Below, piece after piece: positions 16,830 to 24,854 of a stretch of DNA of 64,000 bases. Below the pieces are notes generated by a model. It made no database searches and had not been told where the DNA came from. It saw only the letters and a list, made by a program, of their open reading frames with translations. Made by a program: the position numbers and the translations under genes. This DNA is from Aliarcobacter butzleri (lineage in GTDB: Bacteria > Campylobacterota > Campylobacteria > Campylobacterales > Arcobacteraceae), in assembly GCF_900187115.1 (NCBI RefSeq), contig NZ_LT906455.1, forward strand, positions 1,178,001 through 1,242,000, given 5' to 3'. Position 1 is the first letter of the stretch. Every line of letters starts with the position of its first letter.

Positions 16830-17909
16830 ATGTACACAGTTTTAGTTATAGATGATTCTGCTTCAATGAGAAGTATACTTAAAGATATGATAAATTCTAT
16901 TGAAGATTTTGAAGTAATAGCTGTAGCAACTGATGCTTACGATGCTAGAGAAAAAATCAAAGAGTACGAACCAGATTTAGTAACAATAGATATAAATATG
17001 CCTAAAATGGATGGTGTTACATTCTTAAGAAATTTAATGCGTCTTCATCCTATGCCAGCAGTTGTAATCTCTGGAGAAAGTGTTAGAGGAAATGATATTT
17101 TTGATGATGGAGCAGTAGGTTTTATTCCTAAACCAAACTCTGGTGAACCTATGTCAAATTTTGAAGCTAGAATAAAAGATACTTTGTTAAATTTAACATT
17201 CCTTTTGAGCCGATATACTTTAAAAAAATCGCCTGCTATCAAAAAACCAACAACTTATAAATCAACACATAATGTTGATTACAAAGTACATCCTGATGAA
17301 GTTATACCTCTTAGAGCAGCAAAATTCCCAGGAGCAAAAATAATAGCAATTGGTTCATCAACAGGTGGAGTTGAATCTTTATTAAGAGTTTTTAAAAGAC
17401 TTCCTAGTGGATTACCTCCAATTGTTATAACTCAACATATTCCTTATGGTTTTTCGAACTCTTTAGCTCATAGATTAAATGATCATTCAGAAGTTGAAGT
17501 TTGTGAAGCAAAAGATGGATTGACCTTAGAAAAAGGACATGCATATTTAGCCCCAGGAAATATGCATTTAACAATCGAAAAATATGGAAATGATTTTAAA
17601 ACGAGATTACTTGATACAAAAAAAGTAAGCCAGCATAAACCAAGCGTTGATGTTCTTTTTAGATCAGTTAATAATGCTGTTGGTGGTGGAGCAATGGCTG
17701 TTATGATGACAGGTATGGGAGATGATGGAACAATAGCCATGAAAGAATTATTTGATAATGGAGCATATACAATTGCGCAAAATGAAGCAAGTTGTGTAGT
17801 ATTTGGTATGCCTATGAAAGCAATACAAGCAGGAGCTGTTAAAGATATAGTTCATTTAGATGAAATTGCTGATTATATTATTGATTTTTCAAAGGGGAAG
17901 CTTAAATAA
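16830..17909 (+). CDS. cheB: Chemotaxis methylesterase/response regulator CheB
   Basis: CheB removes receptor methyl groups when its receiver domain is phosphorylated. Residues 1-~120 are the receiver with D54 in VTIDINMPKMDG and IPKP near 103. Residues ~165-355 form the methylesterase with the catalytic Ser in AIGSSTGGVESL near residue 175, His in ITQHIP near 202, and Asp in MTGMGDDGTIAM near 297. Full-length two-domain CheB is notable because Campylobacter jejuni CheB lacks the receiver. The stop codon TAA abuts the ATG of the next gene with no gap. Confidence 0.94.
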   Translation: MYTVLVIDDSASMRSILKDMINSIEDFEVIAVATDAYDAREKIKEYEPDLVTIDINMPKMDGVTFLRNLMRLHPMPAVVISGESVRGNDIFDDGAVGFIPKPNSGEPMSNFEARIKDTLLNLTFLLSRYTLKKSPAIKKPTTYKSTHNVDYKVHPDEVIPLRAAKFPGAKIIAIGSSTGGVESLLRVFKRLPSGLPPIVITQHIPYGFSNSLAHRLNDHSEVEVCEAKDGLTLEKGHAYLAPGNMHLTIEKYGNDFKTRLLDTKKVSQHKPSVDVLFRSVNNAVGGGAMAVMMTGMGDDGTIAMKELFDNGAYTIAQNEASCVVFGMPMKAIQAGAVKDIVHLDEIADYIIDFSKGKLK

Positions 17910-18503
17910 ATGCTTATTAAAATAATAGATTGTACAGAGAGTTATAATCAAGATATAGAGGGAATTATAACTTTTTTTACAAATTATTTTAATGCCTTAA
18001 ATATAAAAAGTGAAAGAATCAAATTTAAAGATTATAGAATAGTAACTTGTACACAGTGTAGATGTTGCACACAAATAAAAGGTGAAGAACCAGTAAAATG
18101 TGTTATAAAAGATGATATGAACCCTTTACTTGATAAAATAGAAGAGGGTGATGCTTATATCATTTTGGAAGATAGAAATGATTTATTTAATAAAAATAAA
18201 GTTCACGAAAAAGTAGAAAGTAGGTTAATAGCATATCATTACTGGCCTTATGGTCAAACAGATTCAATACTGCGAAAACCTATTTTAAAAAAAACATCAA
18301 TATTAATAAATTACAATACGACTAAATATTTTATGAATCATAGCTTTTATACAACTAAAATTTCCATGGAAGATGTTTCAGCTTCTATTGGAGCTGAAGT
18401 TTTAGATTGGCAAGTAATCATTCCTACAAATGATTTAATTAAAGATTATGCAAAAAGACTAAAAGAATTAGCGGATTTATTGATAAATTCATTAAAAAAG
18501 TAA
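17910..18503 (+). CDS. Flavodoxin-fold NAD(P)H-FMN reductase-like protein with Cys cluster
   Basis: This 197-residue protein resembles the NADPH-dependent FMN reductase/iron-sulfur flavoprotein group. The best signature is the segment C47-x2-C50-x-C52-C53 with C64 and VIKDDM after it, matching the family pattern CxxCxxC...C-IKDDM. The usual N-terminal phosphate-binding loop (GSPRxxGNT) is replaced by DCTESYNQDIEG, so FMN binding may be altered. It starts directly after cheB (0 bp), giving strong co-translation, and is followed by a transporter gene 9 bp later. A link to redox-related taxis is possible but unproven; it may simply be the next gene in a long transcript. Confidence 0.6.
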   Translation: MLIKIIDCTESYNQDIEGIITFFTNYFNALNIKSERIKFKDYRIVTCTQCRCCTQIKGEEPVKCVIKDDMNPLLDKIEEGDAYIILEDRNDLFNKNKVHEKVESRLIAYHYWPYGQTDSILRKPILKKTSILINYNTTKYFMNHSFYTTKISMEDVSASIGAEVLDWQVIIPTNDLIKDYAKRLKELADLLINSLKK

Positions 18504-18512
18504 AAAGATAAA

Positions 18513-19667
18513 ATGGAAAATAAAAATACAAAAGCTAAGATTTTAGGGCTGGTTAGTTTCGGTCATTTTACAAATGATACTATGCAATCGCTTATGATTG
18601 CAGTTTATCCTATGTTAAAAAATGATTTTTCTCTTACTTTTGCTCAAATTGGTTTAATTACATTAGTTTATCAACTCTCAGCATCAATTTTACAGCCATT
18701 AGTAGGGCTTTTTACAGATAGATATCATAAACCATATTCTATTGCTTTTTCTATGTTTTGTACTTTTATAGGATTAACTTCTTTAGCTTTTGCAACAAAT
18801 TATTATCTAATATTAGTTTCAGCAATCTTAATTGGAATTGGTTCATCTATCTTTCATCCAGAAGCTTCAAGAATCGCAAGAATGGCAGCCTTTGGTGAAA
18901 AATATGGATTAGCACAATCAGTTTTTCAAATAGGTGGAAATTTAGGAAGTGCTATTGGTCCATTAATAGCAGTTTGGCTGGTATTACCAAATGGTCAATA
19001 TAGTATTTTTTATATCTCAATCATTGCACTTTTATCTATTCCTATTTTAATTTATGTTGGTTCTTGGCATAAAAATTATCATGCAAGTATTAAAAATAAA
19101 ACTATATTAATAAAACAAACTCTTTCTAAACAAAAAATAAGTTTTGCTTTAATGATTTTACTTATTTTAATGTTCTCTAAATTTTTATATATGTCAGGTA
19201 TTAGCAACTATTTAATGTTTTATTTAATTCAACAATATAATATTAGTGATGAAATGGCGCAATATCATCTGTTCTATTTTTTATTGTCAGTAGCTTTAGG
19301 AACTATATTTGGAGGTCCTTTAGGTGATAAATTCGGTAGAAAGGCTATCATTTTCGCATCAATTTTTGGAATAGTGCCTTTTACATTAGCTTTACCTTAT
19401 GTAGATATTTATCTTTCTACAATATTTTTATCAATAATAGGATTTATGTTAGCTTCTGCTTTTCCAGCTATTGTAGTTTATGCGCAAGAACTTATTCCAG
19501 GAAAAGTAGGGACAATTTCAGGATTGTTCTTTGGAATAGCTTTTGGATTAGCTGGAATTGGTGCAGCAATTTTAGGATATTTTATAGATATATATGGAGT
19601 AGTTTTAATTTATAAAATCTGTTCATTTTTACCATTACTTGGTTTATTTGCTATTTTCTTACCTTAA
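18513..19667 (+). CDS. MFS transporter, fosmidomycin-resistance (Fsr)-like
   Basis: A 384-residue major facilitator with ~12 hydrophobic segments. The Fsr subgroup is suggested by LVSFGHFTNDTMQSLMIAVYP at the N-terminus and GIGSSIFHPEASRIARMAA near residue 110, both hallmark positions of this family, plus GGPLGDKFGRKAI near residue 265 (the MFS loop motif). Fsr-type proteins export fosmidomycin and related compounds in E. coli; the natural substrate is not known. It is the last gene of the che-led run and is followed by the dif/xerH region. Confidence 0.78.
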   Translation: MENKNTKAKILGLVSFGHFTNDTMQSLMIAVYPMLKNDFSLTFAQIGLITLVYQLSASILQPLVGLFTDRYHKPYSIAFSMFCTFIGLTSLAFATNYYLILVSAILIGIGSSIFHPEASRIARMAAFGEKYGLAQSVFQIGGNLGSAIGPLIAVWLVLPNGQYSIFYISIIALLSIPILIYVGSWHKNYHASIKNKTILIKQTLSKQKISFALMILLILMFSKFLYMSGISNYLMFYLIQQYNISDEMAQYHLFYFLLSVALGTIFGGPLGDKFGRKAIIFASIFGIVPFTLALPYVDIYLSTIFLSIIGFMLASAFPAIVVYAQELIPGKVGTISGLFFGIAFGLAGIGAAILGYFIDIYGVVLIYKICSFLPLLGLFAIFLP

Positions 19668-19692
19668 TTATGAAAGTAGCAATATTTATTAT

Positions 19693-19726
19693 ATTTTATT
19701 TGAAAATTATAGTTTTCAATACTAAT
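19693..19726 (+). other. difH: Candidate chromosome dimer resolution site (dif, XerH type)
   Basis: An imperfect inverted repeat lies 50 bp upstream of xerH. The left arm ATTTTATTTGAAAATT (19693-19708) and the right arm AGTTTTCAATACTAAT (19711-19726) match at 11 of 16 positions when one is inverted. The inverted right arm, ATTAGTATTGAAAACT, resembles the TTAGTTATGAAAACT-like arm of Helicobacter difH as I recall it, including the TGAAAACT core. Gene neighbours support it: dif next to xerH is known in some Campylobacterota. Binding and function are inferred. Confidence 0.55.
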
Positions 19727-19738
19727 TAATATTTGTTT

Positions 19739-19747
19739 TGCTAGAAT
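19739..19747 (+). promoter_or_regulatory. Extended -10 promoter of xerH
   Basis: TGCTAGAAT follows the TGn-TAnAAT extended -10 pattern, 29 bp before the xerH start and 12 bp after the dif-like site. A recombinase bound at the dif-like site would sit over the -35 region, so autoregulation is conceivable. Confidence 0.42.
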
Positions 19748-19775
19748 ACTTCAAAATTAGTTAAATGGATAATAT

Positions 19776-20828
19776 ATGAGATATGAGTTAGATTTTAAAA
19801 ACAATTTTAATGATACATTACTTTTCTGGCTTGAAAGATTTATTCGTAATAAACTTACAACTCTTTCAAATAGACAAGTATTACAAAAAGAGAAATTAGC
19901 TTCAATAATCCAACAATTAGTAAAAGGAACAAAATATATTGATGAATTAGCTTTTATAGCAAAAGAAGCTAGAAATATAGGTTTAGCTGGAGTGAATACA
20001 TATTTTAACCCCCTATTTAAACTATACAATTTCTTAATTAACTCAGGTCTTGCTTCTATGAAAGAGATAGATGAAGAGTTATTAAGTGATTTTTTAGCTA
20101 GTGAAACTAGTTCATTATCTGATGCTTCTAAAAAAAATCATCGAATTGCCCTACTATCTTTCTTTTCTTATATAGATAAACAAAATCAAAATGAAGATGG
20201 AAGTTCATATCTATTTAAAATTGAACTAAAAAATTGGGGAGGTTTGAGTGGAAAAAGTGGAACTAAACTACCCTCTTTTATGAATAAAGATGAAATTGAT
20301 AGATTTTTAAAAGCAATTGATGATTTTGAATTTACAGATAATACAGGTTTTAGAAATAGACTTATAATTAAAATTATCATTTATACTGGTATTAGGGTTA
20401 GTGAGATTTTAAATTTAAGAATCAAAGATATTTTTAAAGAAGATAATGTTTATATGCTTCAGATTAGAGGAAAAGGAAATAAACCAAGGGTTGTAATGAT
20501 AAAAAGTTCAATTATTGAAAAAGAGCTACAAAATTGGTTAGATATGAGAGTTTGCAATAGTGATTTATTAGTTTGCAACCAAAAAGGTGAAAGACTAACT
20601 CAAGCATATATTAGTAGAGTTGTTGAAAATATTTTAATCAGTGCAGGTATAAGAAAAGAGAAAAATGGAGCTCATATGTTAAGGCACTCATTTGCAACAC
20701 TTTTATACCAAAAACACCATGATTTGATACTTGTTCAAGAAGCTTTAGGACATGCTGATATTAATACAAGTAGAATTTATACTCACTTTGATAAAGAAAG
20801 ACTCAAAAAAACTACGGAGATTTTTTAA
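19776..20828 (+). CDS. xerH: Tyrosine recombinase XerH
   Basis: XerH is the single Xer recombinase of Campylobacterota; it resolves chromosome dimers at dif and acts alone, unlike XerC/XerD. The 350-residue chain has an N-terminal SAM-like DNA-binding domain (~1-170) and the catalytic domain with R207 (YTGIRVSE), a Lys in RGKGNKPR near residue 229, H300-x2-R303 (HMLRHS), H326 (LGHAD) and the nucleophile Y335 (SRIYTH). All catalytic residues are present. The ATG at 19776 is the first usable one, because the ATG at 19765 hits a stop at once. The ribosome-binding site is weak. The stop lies 1 bp before the next ATG. Confidence 0.9.
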   Translation: MRYELDFKNNFNDTLLFWLERFIRNKLTTLSNRQVLQKEKLASIIQQLVKGTKYIDELAFIAKEARNIGLAGVNTYFNPLFKLYNFLINSGLASMKEIDEELLSDFLASETSSLSDASKKNHRIALLSFFSYIDKQNQNEDGSSYLFKIELKNWGGLSGKSGTKLPSFMNKDEIDRFLKAIDDFEFTDNTGFRNRLIIKIIIYTGIRVSEILNLRIKDIFKEDNVYMLQIRGKGNKPRVVMIKSSIIEKELQNWLDMRVCNSDLLVCNQKGERLTQAYISRVVENILISAGIRKEKNGAHMLRHSFATLLYQKHHDLILVQEALGHADINTSRIYTHFDKERLKKTTEIF

Positions 20829-20829
20829 A

Positions 20830-21174
20830 ATGGAAGCTTTAATAATTGTAGCACATGGTAGCAAAATAAAAAGTTCAAATGATGAAATCATAGAAATTTC
20901 AAACAAAATAAAAAACAAAAATGAAAATACATTTTATGCTTTTTTAGAATTAAGTGAACCATCATTTTACGATGTTTTAAAAGAAGTTGTTGAAAAAAAA
21001 TATAAGAAAATCAAAATATTTCCTTATTTCTTAGCTGCAGGAAAACATGTTTTAGCAGATATTCCAAATATTATAAAAGAATTTAAAACTAATCACAAAG
21101 ATATAGAATTTACTGTTTTACCACATTTTGGACAATGTAATGGTGTAGAGGATTTAATTCTTTCAAACTCTTAA
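20830..21174 (+). CDS. CbiX/SirB-like sirohydrochlorin chelatase, short form
   Basis: A 114-residue protein of the short CbiX type, which inserts cobalt or iron into sirohydrochlorin and is thought to act as a dimer. The N-terminal VAHGSK with its metal-binding His, FLELSEPSFYDVL near residue 40, and FPYFLAAGKHVLADIPNII near 65 with the second His are family features. The start is set at ATG 20830, 1 bp after xerH; an in-frame upstream ATG at 20752 would overlap xerH by 77 bases and would add residues absent from the family. It ends in a shared hairpin with the convergent neighbour. Confidence 0.75.
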   Translation: MEALIIVAHGSKIKSSNDEIIEISNKIKNKNENTFYAFLELSEPSFYDVLKEVVEKKYKKIKIFPYFLAAGKHVLADIPNIIKEFKTNHKDIEFTVLPHFGQCNGVEDLILSNS

Positions 21175-21193
21175 TCTTTTTACCAAAAAGATT
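21173..21193. terminator. Bidirectional terminator between convergent genes
   Basis: AATCTTTTT (21173-21181) pairs with AAAAAGATT (21185-21193) across a 3-base loop. It begins in the stop codon of the CbiX-like gene and covers the end of the opposite gene, so the two messages overlap here. Confidence 0.5.
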
Positions 21194-21458
21194 GAGTCAT
21201 CTCATCAATATCTGATTCTATTAGTTCTAAATACAAATTTTCACTATAGTCTAAATATAAAGTATAGTCTCCAGCTAAAAACGATTTTTCAACATCTCTT
21301 TTATTGAAATAAATTGTATCACTATTATCTTCACAAAAGCTTGATAAATGATATTCAACAAGCGATGGTGCCATACTATCGATAATTGTCTCTAAAGAAG
21401 AAAAATTATTAACCCCAAAAATGTTGAATAAATAATTCTTATCAATAGACACAATCAT
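21180..21458 (-). CDS. Hypothetical protein, 92 aa
   Basis: I do not recognise this protein. It is acidic (many Asp and Glu), soluble-looking, has no signal peptide, and ends in ...DEMTQSFW. It contains one Cys. It lies 18 bp after a coiled-coil protein gene on the same strand and probably shares its transcript, at the tail of a run that starts with hemW. Its 3' end is embedded in the hairpin shared with the CbiX-like gene. The ribosome-binding site is weak. Confidence 0.55.
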   Translation of the reverse strand: MIVSIDKNYLFNIFGVNNFSSLETIIDSMAPSLVEYHLSSFCEDNSDTIYFNKRDVEKSFLAGDYTLYLDYSENLYLELIESDIDEMTQSFW

Positions 21459-21476
21459 ACAATCTTCTTTTTTTGA

Positions 21477-21953
21477 TTAATGATTAAAACCATTCAATAA
21501 TGAAGACATCCTACTCAAATCAAGTTTATTCGACTCTTCTTTCTTCTCTTCTTTTTGCTGTAAAACATTTGCAAAAGAGTTACTATCTAAATTTAGAATA
21601 TTTTCTTCTTTCTTCTCTTCTACTACTTCTTCTTTTATTTCATCTTCTTTAGAATCAAAATCAAAAGAGCTTGTTGATACATTAGTTGAAGTTGTTTCTA
21701 CTTTTCTATTTAAAATATTTTCAATTTTCCCTAATATTGAAGATAAGTTTGATTTATCTTCTTCTGTATGACCTTTTAATTGATTTATATCTTTTTCTAA
21801 ATCCTCATTCGATAACTCTAACTCTAAAACTTTTTCTTCTAATTCAGATACTTTCCCTTTTAATCCACTATTCTCTTCTTGAAGTTCTTCATAAGCCTTA
21901 ATTAAAGTAGTTAAAGCGTTATTTAATTTTGATATAGTTTCTGCATTTGTCAT
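21477..21953 (-). CDS. Coiled-coil protein, 158 aa, unknown function
   Basis: The start is placed at the ATG at 21953, ten bases after AAGGA; an upstream ATG at 22025 would overlap the M3 peptidase gene and give a sequence unlike the rest. Residues ~5-75 form a continuous coiled coil with heptad Leu/Val/Ile (EELQEENSGLKGKVSELEEKV). The middle is Ser/Thr-rich, then come highly acidic Lys/Glu stretches, and the C-terminus ends in LDLSRMSSLLNGFNH. It has no transmembrane segment. The design of a coiled coil plus a short C-terminal helix suggests an adaptor or scaffold, but no function can be named. Confidence 0.65.
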   Translation of the reverse strand: MTNAETISKLNNALTTLIKAYEELQEENSGLKGKVSELEEKVLELELSNEDLEKDINQLKGHTEEDKSNLSSILGKIENILNRKVETTSTNVSTSSFDFDSKEDEIKEEVVEEKKEENILNLDSNSFANVLQQKEEKKEESNKLDLSRMSSLLNGFNH

Positions 21954-22005
21954 AGTTATTAAATCCTTATTAGTTATATATATTAAAATCGTATTATTGC
22001 AAAAT

Positions 22006-23976
22006 TTAGCTAATAATTCCCTCAATTTTCAATAAAGAATCTATACTTGGTTCTCTTTTTGCAAAATCAAAAAATAGTTTATCCATATCGTATGAACCAC
22101 CTTGACTTAAAATAGTATCTCTATACTTAATTCCTAACTCTTTATTGAATATATTTCCAGAGTCAATAAACATGTAAAAAGCATCAGCACTTAGTACTTC
22201 TGCCCATTTATATGAGTAATATCCAGCACTATATCCACCAGAGAATATATGAGAAAAACCATTTTGAAATTTATTGTATCTTGGTGGAATAATTGCAGCA
22301 AATTCTTCTCTAATTGTATCAAGTAAAGATTGTATTTCATCTTCCATTTTGTATAACTTTTGATATAGTTTAAAGTCAAACAATGCAAATTCAACTTGCC
22401 TAACAGTTGCAAGTGAAGATTGGAAGTTTTTGGCTTTAATTATTCTATCTATCGCCTCATCATCCAAAACTTCACCCGTTTGATAATGTTTTGCAAATAA
22501 TTTTAAAACATCTTTGTCATATGAAAAATATTCTAAAAATTGTGATGGAAATTCAACTGTATCCCATGCAACACCAGAAATCCCACTAACAAATGGTTCT
22601 TCTATTTTACTCAATAAATGATGAAGAGCATGTCCCATTTCATGAAAAAGTGTTACAACGTCAGAGTGTCTTAAAAGTGAAGGTATCTCTTTTGTAGATT
22701 GAGGAAAATTCCCTACAATATAAGCTGTTGGAAGATTTATCTCTCCATTTGAATTTCTAAAATGTGAATGCCAGTTATTCATCCAAGCGCCACCTCTTTT
22801 ATCTTTTCTAGCTTCTAAATCTATATAAATTCTTGCAATAGTCTTTCCATCTTCGCTTAAATCATAAACTTTTACTTTTTCATCCCAAGCTTTAGTTTGA
22901 GTTTTTGTAAATTTAATATTAAACATTTGATGTAAAAAATCAAAAAAACCATTTAAAACTGATTGTTGCTCAAAATATGGTCTATAATACTCTTCATCTA
23001 AGTCATATTGAGCTTTTTTTAATTTTTCTGAATAATATGCCATATCACTTGATCTAAAGTCAGTTATTCCATCTTTTAAAGCTATTTCTTTTATCTCTTC
23101 AAGCTCTTCTTTTGCTTTTTTCTTAGCTTTATTTCCTAACTCTTCTAAAAATGAGATTACATCATCTTCAGTTTTTGCCATTTTAGTTGCAAGAGAATAT
23201 TGTACATAATTTTCAAATCCAAGTATTTTTACTTTTTCATCTTTTAAAGCTAAAATTTGTTCTATAATTTTTCCATTTTCTGGTGCTTTTGTGCAATAAG
23301 CTTTATAAATTTCCTCTCTTCTTTCTCTATTAGTTCCATAAGTTATATAAGCTAAATAAGAAGGCATTTGAAGTGTAAATTTATATTTTGTAATTCCATC
23401 TTCTTGAAATTTTGCTAACTCTAAATCTGATTGAGGTATCTCTTTTACATCTTCAAAATCAGTAATTATCATCTCAAAAGCATTTGTTGCATTTAAAAGG
23501 TTTTGAGAAAATTTATGAGAAAGTTCACTAAGCTTCAAATTTATTTCTTCAAGTCTTTTCTTTTTATTATTTTCTAGATTACAACCTGATAATTCAAAGT
23601 CTCTTATTTCATTTTCCAATACTTTATTTTGTATATCATTTAATATACTTTTTTCATTAAACTGTATATCTTTTAAAGATAAATAAATATTTTCATTTTG
23701 AGAAATCTCAGTTTCATATTTTGAGATAATTGGAAGGCATTCTTCATACACTTTTGTAGTTATTTCTGAGTTCTTAACTGAATCAATATGAAAGATTGGA
23801 GTCAAAAATTCATTTATGCTCTCCCCTATTTCTTGAAATGGTAAAACAAAATTTTTGTAAGTTTTATTTTCTATATTTAATAACTCATTTATTAATACTC
23901 TTTTTTCATCTAAAAGTTTTTCTAAAATTTCTTTACTATTTTCTAAATTATCTAAATTAAAATCTTTGAATGACAT
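22006..23976 (-). CDS. M3-family oligopeptidase (oligopeptidase A-like)
   Basis: A 656-residue cytoplasmic zinc metallopeptidase of family M3 (PrlC/OpdA/Dcp type), which clears short peptides left by proteasome-like proteases and signal peptide hydrolysis. The HExxH zinc motif is H445-E446-M-G-H449 followed by ALHH, and the third ligand lies about 25 residues later in VEFPSQFLEYF. C-terminal substrate loops SHIFSGGYSAGYYSYKWAE near residue 585 are typical. The N-terminal ~400 residues are helical. It lies 2 bp after prmC, clearly in one operon. Confidence 0.9.
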   Translation of the reverse strand: MSFKDFNLDNLENSKEILEKLLDEKRVLINELLNIENKTYKNFVLPFQEIGESINEFLTPIFHIDSVKNSEITTKVYEECLPIISKYETEISQNENIYLSLKDIQFNEKSILNDIQNKVLENEIRDFELSGCNLENNKKKRLEEINLKLSELSHKFSQNLLNATNAFEMIITDFEDVKEIPQSDLELAKFQEDGITKYKFTLQMPSYLAYITYGTNRERREEIYKAYCTKAPENGKIIEQILALKDEKVKILGFENYVQYSLATKMAKTEDDVISFLEELGNKAKKKAKEELEEIKEIALKDGITDFRSSDMAYYSEKLKKAQYDLDEEYYRPYFEQQSVLNGFFDFLHQMFNIKFTKTQTKAWDEKVKVYDLSEDGKTIARIYIDLEARKDKRGGAWMNNWHSHFRNSNGEINLPTAYIVGNFPQSTKEIPSLLRHSDVVTLFHEMGHALHHLLSKIEEPFVSGISGVAWDTVEFPSQFLEYFSYDKDVLKLFAKHYQTGEVLDDEAIDRIIKAKNFQSSLATVRQVEFALFDFKLYQKLYKMEDEIQSLLDTIREEFAAIIPPRYNKFQNGFSHIFSGGYSAGYYSYKWAEVLSADAFYMFIDSGNIFNKELGIKYRDTILSQGGSYDMDKLFFDFAKREPSIDSLLKIEGIIS

Positions 23977-23978
23977 TT

Positions 23979-24812
23979 TTATTCCTTATTTTTAAATTTT
24001 AGAGTAAATCCTCTATCAAAATTTTCGTAATCTTTATAAAAATTATAAGATTCAACATTAAATTGTTTAAAATACTCTTCTAAACTTTTTTTCTGGTCAT
24101 ATCCCATTTCACAAAGTAAATATGGGATTTTTTTATCATTTGTTTGTTTTATGATATCTTTTAAAAGTTCATCACCTAAATTTCCACCAAAAAGTGCATT
24201 TGATGGTTCAAACTTTACATTTAAAGGTAGTTTATAATCATTTGCAATATATGGTGGATTTGAAATTGTTAGATTTATATCATCTTCATTTACATTCTCA
24301 TATAAATTGCTAAGTCTAAAATCTATTTTTTCTAAAACATTATGTTTTATAGCATTTTCTTTTGCAAGTTCTATTGCTTTTGGATTTATATCAACTGCAA
24401 TAATTTTTATATTTTCAATTAACATAGCAAGCATTACAGATATTATTCCACTTCCTGTTCCAATTTCTAAAACTTTTATAGGCTCTTTTTTATCTTTTAA
24501 GATTTCAACTGCATTTTCAACTAAAATCTCAGTTTCAGGTCTTGGTATTAAAACACCCTCTTTTACTAAAAACTGTTCTCCATAAAAAGAAGCTTTACCA
24601 ATAATATATTCTAAAGGATAATTAGTAGCTCTTTTTTTTACTAAAGTTTCAAGCTCTTTTATTTTTGAAAATTCACTATTATAGTTTAAGTGAAGCCAAA
24701 TAACATTTTTATCTAATAAATACATTATTAATATTTCAACTTCTTTTGAAGGGATATGAGTTACAAGTTTTAGTTCATTTGAGTATTTTCTTACTGCATC
24801 TTTTATTATCAT
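23979..24812 (-). CDS. prmC: Release factor glutamine methyltransferase
   Basis: PrmC (HemK) methylates the glutamine in the GGQ motif of release factors 1 and 2. The protein has the small helical N-domain (~1-85), the SAM-binding motif VLEIGTGSGIISVML near residue 115, and the catalytic NPPYIA near residue 185, which holds the target amide. The 277-residue length is normal. It lies between hemW (42 bp upstream) and the M3 peptidase. The start has only a weak ribosome-binding site. Confidence 0.93.
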   Translation of the reverse strand: MIIKDAVRKYSNELKLVTHIPSKEVEILIMYLLDKNVIWLHLNYNSEFSKIKELETLVKKRATNYPLEYIIGKASFYGEQFLVKEGVLIPRPETEILVENAVEILKDKKEPIKVLEIGTGSGIISVMLAMLIENIKIIAVDINPKAIELAKENAIKHNVLEKIDFRLSNLYENVNEDDINLTISNPPYIANDYKLPLNVKFEPSNALFGGNLGDELLKDIIKQTNDKKIPYLLCEMGYDQKKSLEEYFKQFNVESYNFYKDYENFDRGFTLKFKNKE

Positions 24813-24854
24813 CTGAGTTTTTTACCTTTTAAAAGTTTGGATTATATTATAAAA

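Noticed and set aside
20752-20829. Upstream start for the CbiX-like gene
   Set aside because: It would overlap the end of xerH; the ATG at 20830 gives the family N-terminus with VAHGSK at the right distance.
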